Positions 60,130 through 64,000 of a stretch of 64,000 bases of DNA are shown here, one piece after another. Numbering within the stretch: the first letter of the stretch is position 1; each line of letters begins with the position of its first letter. Both the position numbers and the translations under genes were made by a program. The notes beneath the pieces were generated by a model, which worked only from the letters and a program-made list of their open reading frames with translations, made no database searches and was not told the origin of the DNA. This stretch comes from Mallotus nudiflorus (taxonomy: Eukaryota > Streptophyta > Magnoliopsida > Malpighiales > Euphorbiaceae). The DNA lies in contig CANTUR010001410.1 of assembly GCA_947683625.1 (NCBI GenBank), positions 1-64,000 of the forward strand, in the 5' to 3' direction.

Positions 60130-63100
60130 TGTAATATCCCGTGTTTTTAAAATCTTTTTACACTGTACCGGGATATGCAGTGTTAATAATTTTTGTATAT
60201 TATATGATATTTTTATGAGTTGATATGTATTTAAAATCTATTTTTATTATTGTGTATTATTTACAGTGCTTTACGTAAAATTTTCCCGGACTTGCATTTT
60301 CGGCGGAAATTTTCACGTAAATAATTTATTATTAATTATTTTAAATATATTTCGGACTTGCATGAACTCATACGTATTTTTAAATTACTAACATCGTGTA
60401 TGTGTGCAATATTTATTTAATTAGGGTTTAATATATATTACCCTAATATTTTATTATTTGTTTATTAATTTATTTTTATTTAATTATTTTATTTATATGA
60501 ATTATTAAAATATTAAATTATAGTGTGGATGTGAAATTTTTCAAATATTTTATTAAAATTTTTATTTTTTTTCTTTTTTCTTTTTCTTTTTCTTTTCTTT
60601 TCTTTTTTTTTTCTTCTTCTTCTTCTTCCTCTCCCTCCCGCGCTTGACCACCCTTCCCCCTCACCACTGCAAATCCCGACCACCTACCGTCGGTGTGCCT
60701 CCCGGCTTGCCACCGCCAGTTCCCAGCCATCCCCCGCCGCCAGCAGCCTCCTTCCCCGGCGCCGGCAGCCTCTTTTCTTCCATTTTGGCCGAAATCCTTC
60801 TCCTCGCCGTCGACGACGATTTCGGCCACCATTTTGGACAATGCCGGTCTCTTTCTTCTCCTTGAGCTCCGGTGAGTGTGACTCTAGCTTTGGTTTGAGC
60901 TAAATGGTCTAGATTTGCTTAGGTTTCGAATTTTCCAATTCGGCCATATTAGGGTTTTTGATTTTTTTGAGCTTCGAATTGATTGATTCATGAAAACTCC
61001 CTTCACAAATGTTGATCCTAGTAGCTTAATCTACATGTATGAATTTTTTGGAATTTTTGGAGATTTTTGGATTTTTAAGTATTTTTGAATATTTTAATAT
61101 TATTTTCTAATTTTCGGAAATTAATTATTTAAATTATGAAATTATGTTTTATGTTTAAATTAGGTGTTGAAATGAATTATAGGAATTTATTTGGAATTTT
61201 TATGAATTTCTAAGTATTTATTTGAATTATTGAAGTTTATGTAAATTTGGGAAATTAGGGTTAATTATGTTTTTAATTGAAATTTAATTGGATAATTGAG
61301 TTTAATTATTGATATTATTGATAAATATGTTGAGAAAATTAATTTTGGATAATTGTATAATTTTTGGTGAATTTTTGAAGTAATTTTAGTATATTTATAT
61401 ATATAAGGGCATTTTGGTAATTTTACATAAAATTGGCTAAAAATGTAATTTAAGTGGTTTTAATAGTTATATAAGGTATAAAATGATTTCTACAAATTAT
61501 TTAGTATTTTTAACTAATTAAAACTATTTTTCGTGAATTATTTTCAATTATATATATAATATACGGTTTTCTAATAAAATGAGTTTTTATCGGTTTTTAT
61601 AGTGTTTTAAGGTTAATTATGTAATTTCTACCTATAAAATGAATTTCTATGGTTATAAGGATATTTTTGGATTTCTGAAATTATTCTGTGATTGTGGACC
61701 CCGGTCGGTGGACTGTAGTTTGGAGTCCGACCGTGGGATTTTGATTGTACTCTGTGTAGTTTTTCGAAGTGTATTTCTTGTAGGGTCGGCTCTACTCTTT
61801 TGAGTAGAGAGATGTCGTTTTACAGGGAGGTTCTGCCGAATTTTGATAGAATTCTCGTAAAACGTGATGTCCAGTCGAACCCTAATTCTGTTTTCTGTAT
61901 TTAATATTCTAGATCGAATTCTAGAATTTCTGTTAGGTTTATTCTAATGTCGGTTATTATTATTTGTTTAGTTGCGCCGAGACCGAGGGCTAGTGGACTA
62001 GGCCCGTCGGACCCATCTCTTGGAGCGCACTAGGGTGAGTTACTATTTATATATATGTGCTTTAGGATGCATAATTTTAGAAATATATGTTTTATTTTGA
62101 TTAAATATGCATAAATAATGTGATTTGTATTAAGTATATTTTTAGTTTATTTTTGGTATACACTAAATTATATGCATGTTTGTAAATAAATTATATTTAA
62201 AATGTTTTAATATATTTCTAGCTTAATTTATAATTCGATTGGATTATTTGATGTATATATACTCGAAATATACCTGGTTTACTTTTGGTATATTTCCAGT
62301 ATATATATGGTTTATGTTGCTATTTTATTTAAATTCATGCATCATTTATTGTGAATGAATGATTTATATTATTAATGAAGGATATCAATAGAACGTGCTA
62401 CCTAGTGGCAGCACTAGGACCGAGTACGTACCGGTACGCCTATAGTATTTAGGCTATATTACTAACTTATTTGTGGATATTGATTGAATGTGATTATTGA
62501 TATGTGTGAGATATGGTTTGGAGGTGTGATTGCTGGAGCTCGGTTGACCAAGTGTCTCGGGGCCAATCACACTGGCAGTCAGACTGCTGGAGCTCGTTGA
62601 CTTAGTGTCTCGGGGTCAGTCTATTGTCTAAATGGATTAAGTGGATATCTTTGATTAAGTGAGCCTGTGTGGCTAGAGTGTTGGTCTAACACTATTTCTG
62701 AGGTTGCGATATTCGAGGGTTCTATGTGATCCTTCATAAAAGATGATTTTCAATAAAATATGTATAAAATGCTTTATTGCATCTGTGTGTATTTGCTTGT
62801 ATATATATTAGATATATATATACTGTTGATTGTATGCATTGTCATTTAGTGTGTATGTATATATATATTATAGTAATTCACTCAGTGAGGTCTGACTCCC
62901 CCTCCGTTTATAATTTTCAGGAGAGTCAATATCTTCAGACTTCAGTAGCAGGTCGATACGCCGGATTTCTTCCGCCCCGGCTTCTTTGTGTACACTGCTT
63001 ACTTGAGTCTTATTTTTATAGTCTAGACACTGCAGTAGTTATAAATTAATTTTGTGGGATTTTATGTATTTTATTTATATGAGATATTGTATTATATTTG

Positions 63101-63320
63101 AAACTGGATTGTATTAAAAGATTTATATATATGAGATGAGATTTGATTTAAATCAGATGGAGAAATAATATTGTGATATTTATGATTTTTATTTCCACTG
63201 CATTTGATATTGTTATTATTATTATGCATGTTTTATTTTATTTTAGGCTTGCTACGGGTTCCGGATTCGAAAGAATTCCGTTCCCTAGCGCCGGTCATGA
63301 CCCTATTTTGGGTCGTGACA
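60130..63320 (+). repeat. 3' LTR of element I (3191 bp)
   Basis: From TGTAATATCCCG to GGGTCGTGACA, followed by ATAGC. Compared with the 5' LTR it has substitutions, a short extra segment in the GC-rich block (about 60716-60730) and many single-base losses in short runs. The first donor is intact here (GTGAGTGTG near 60872), the acceptor near 61782 is shortened (CTTGTAG), donor GTGAGTTA lies near 62034 and the last acceptor near 63246. Paired hairpins at about 62525-62625 have one arm-loop base missing. Confidence 0.95.
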
Positions 63321-63325
63321 ATAGC

Positions 63326-64000
63326 ATGCAATTATTTAAGAATAAACCTAAATTAACTAATCATTAATAAAATAATTATGTCTAAATGTACATTTTAAAC
63401 ATGCATATATATTAAAATGTATTAAACATAAACCTAAATGTTTAATGTGCATATACCAAAATATCATCAATAATTATTAACATGCATATATAATACAAAA
63501 GTACAACCCTAGATATACCAAAAATATCATAACTTAAATCACTTTAAAGACATAAAATGAAAATAAAAACCCTAAATGATGCATCCTATATGCAATACAT
63601 ATATATACAGTATAATAACTCACATAGTTAGCGCTCCACGAGACAAACTCGGAGGGCCTGATCCGTTAGGCCTCGGTCTTGACACAGCTAGACAAACAAA
63701 TGACAACATGAAATCAGAATAAATTTATGAAAAATTCTAAAGACTCGCTCTAGAATTTTAGACATCAGAATTAGATAGGGATTTGACCGGACATCAACAT
63801 TTTACGAGAATTCTACCAAAAATCCAGCAGAACTCTCATGTAAAATGGACATCTCTCTTACTCAAAGAGTAGAGCCGGCCTTGCAAAGAAAACACACTTT
63901 GGAATAATACCAAATTCACAAACCACAATCCCTCGGTCGGACTCCAAACTATAATTCACCGGACCAAGGTTCACAATTCACAGAATAATTATAAAATACC
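63326..64000 (-). repeat. LTR G, continuation after element I
   Basis: Resumes G after ATAGC (63321-63325) and runs off the right edge. It includes the conserved block with donor-like GTGAGTTATTAT (minus strand, near 63622) and acceptor-like TTTCTTTGCAAG (near 63880). No coding sequence. Confidence 0.87.

Larger units (their letters stand above)
51968..63320 (+). mobile_element. Complete gypsy element I (11.35 kb, plus strand)
   Basis: Both LTRs, primer site, degenerate gag-pol and polypurine tract, flanked by ATAGC (51963-51967 and 63321-63325) inside LTR G. It is the only gypsy element seen whole, so it sets the borders used for A, D, F and B2. LTRs are 3195 and 3191 bp. Coding is broken, so it would need proteins from a relative to move. 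Confidence 0.96.

Noticed and set aside
60518..60841. Open frame rich in Lys and Glu on the minus strand of LTR I
   Set aside because: It is the reverse complement of the T/C tract and GC-rich LTR block; composition alone explains it, and the 5' LTR copy does not keep it.

Overview
The window is plant nuclear DNA, probably from a repeat-rich flowering plant. The evidence is Ty3/gypsy chromovirus-type and Ty1/copia polyproteins, tRNA-Met-type primer sites (TGGTATCAGAGC) and TG...CA long terminal repeats. I found no host gene, rRNA, tRNA gene or CRISPR array. By my segmentation essentially every base belongs to an LTR retrotransposon, and the insertions are nested up to five deep.

Layout from left to right, with letters of my own. 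A (1-8186, minus strand) is a gypsy element whose left part lies outside the window. It sits inside D (8187-14374, plus strand), of which only the pol part and 3' LTR are seen. D sits in the 3' LTR of C (14375-32506, minus strand). The 5' LTR of C was split by solo LTR B1 (24987-32377, plus strand), which itself carries solo LTR B2 (27291-30526, minus strand). C interrupts the reverse transcriptase of E, seen as only 355 bp (32507-32861). Beside it E is interrupted by LTR H (32862-34687), which is split by F (34688-50407, minus strand). F was entered by copia element J (39339-48388, minus strand) and by LTR G (50408 onward, minus strand). G was split by I (51968-63320, plus strand), a complete gypsy element with both LTRs, and G resumes at 63326. 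Five-base target duplications are visible on both sides of B1 (AAAAC), B2 (ATATA), I (ATAGC) and J (GCACC), which fixes the order of insertion.

The gypsy elements share one polyprotein plan: gag, CCHC knuckle, protease, reverse transcriptase, RNase H, integrase and a chromodomain-like tail. They fall into three LTR types: about 3.2 kb starting TGTAATATCC (A, B2, D, F, I), about 4.15 kb starting TGTAATAACC in B1 (B1, probably G and H), and about 3.2 kb starting TGTTAGAACC (C). All gypsy coding regions are broken by stops and frameshifts. Copia element J is the only one with an intact polyprotein (1324 aa), and its LTRs look almost identical, so it is the youngest and the only plausible autonomous element.

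The most interesting signal lies inside the gypsy LTRs. Short GC-richer blocks conserved across all three LTR types alternate with AT-rich stretches, and the block edges carry plant-like splice donors (GTGAGT) and acceptors (T-rich tract then AG). Another conserved acceptor sits one base before the gag ATG. The same LTRs carry a pair of hairpins with different stems but the same loop, plus two further inverted repeats. I read this as a long, possibly spliced and structured RNA leader encoded in the LTR. This is a hypothesis from sequence alone.
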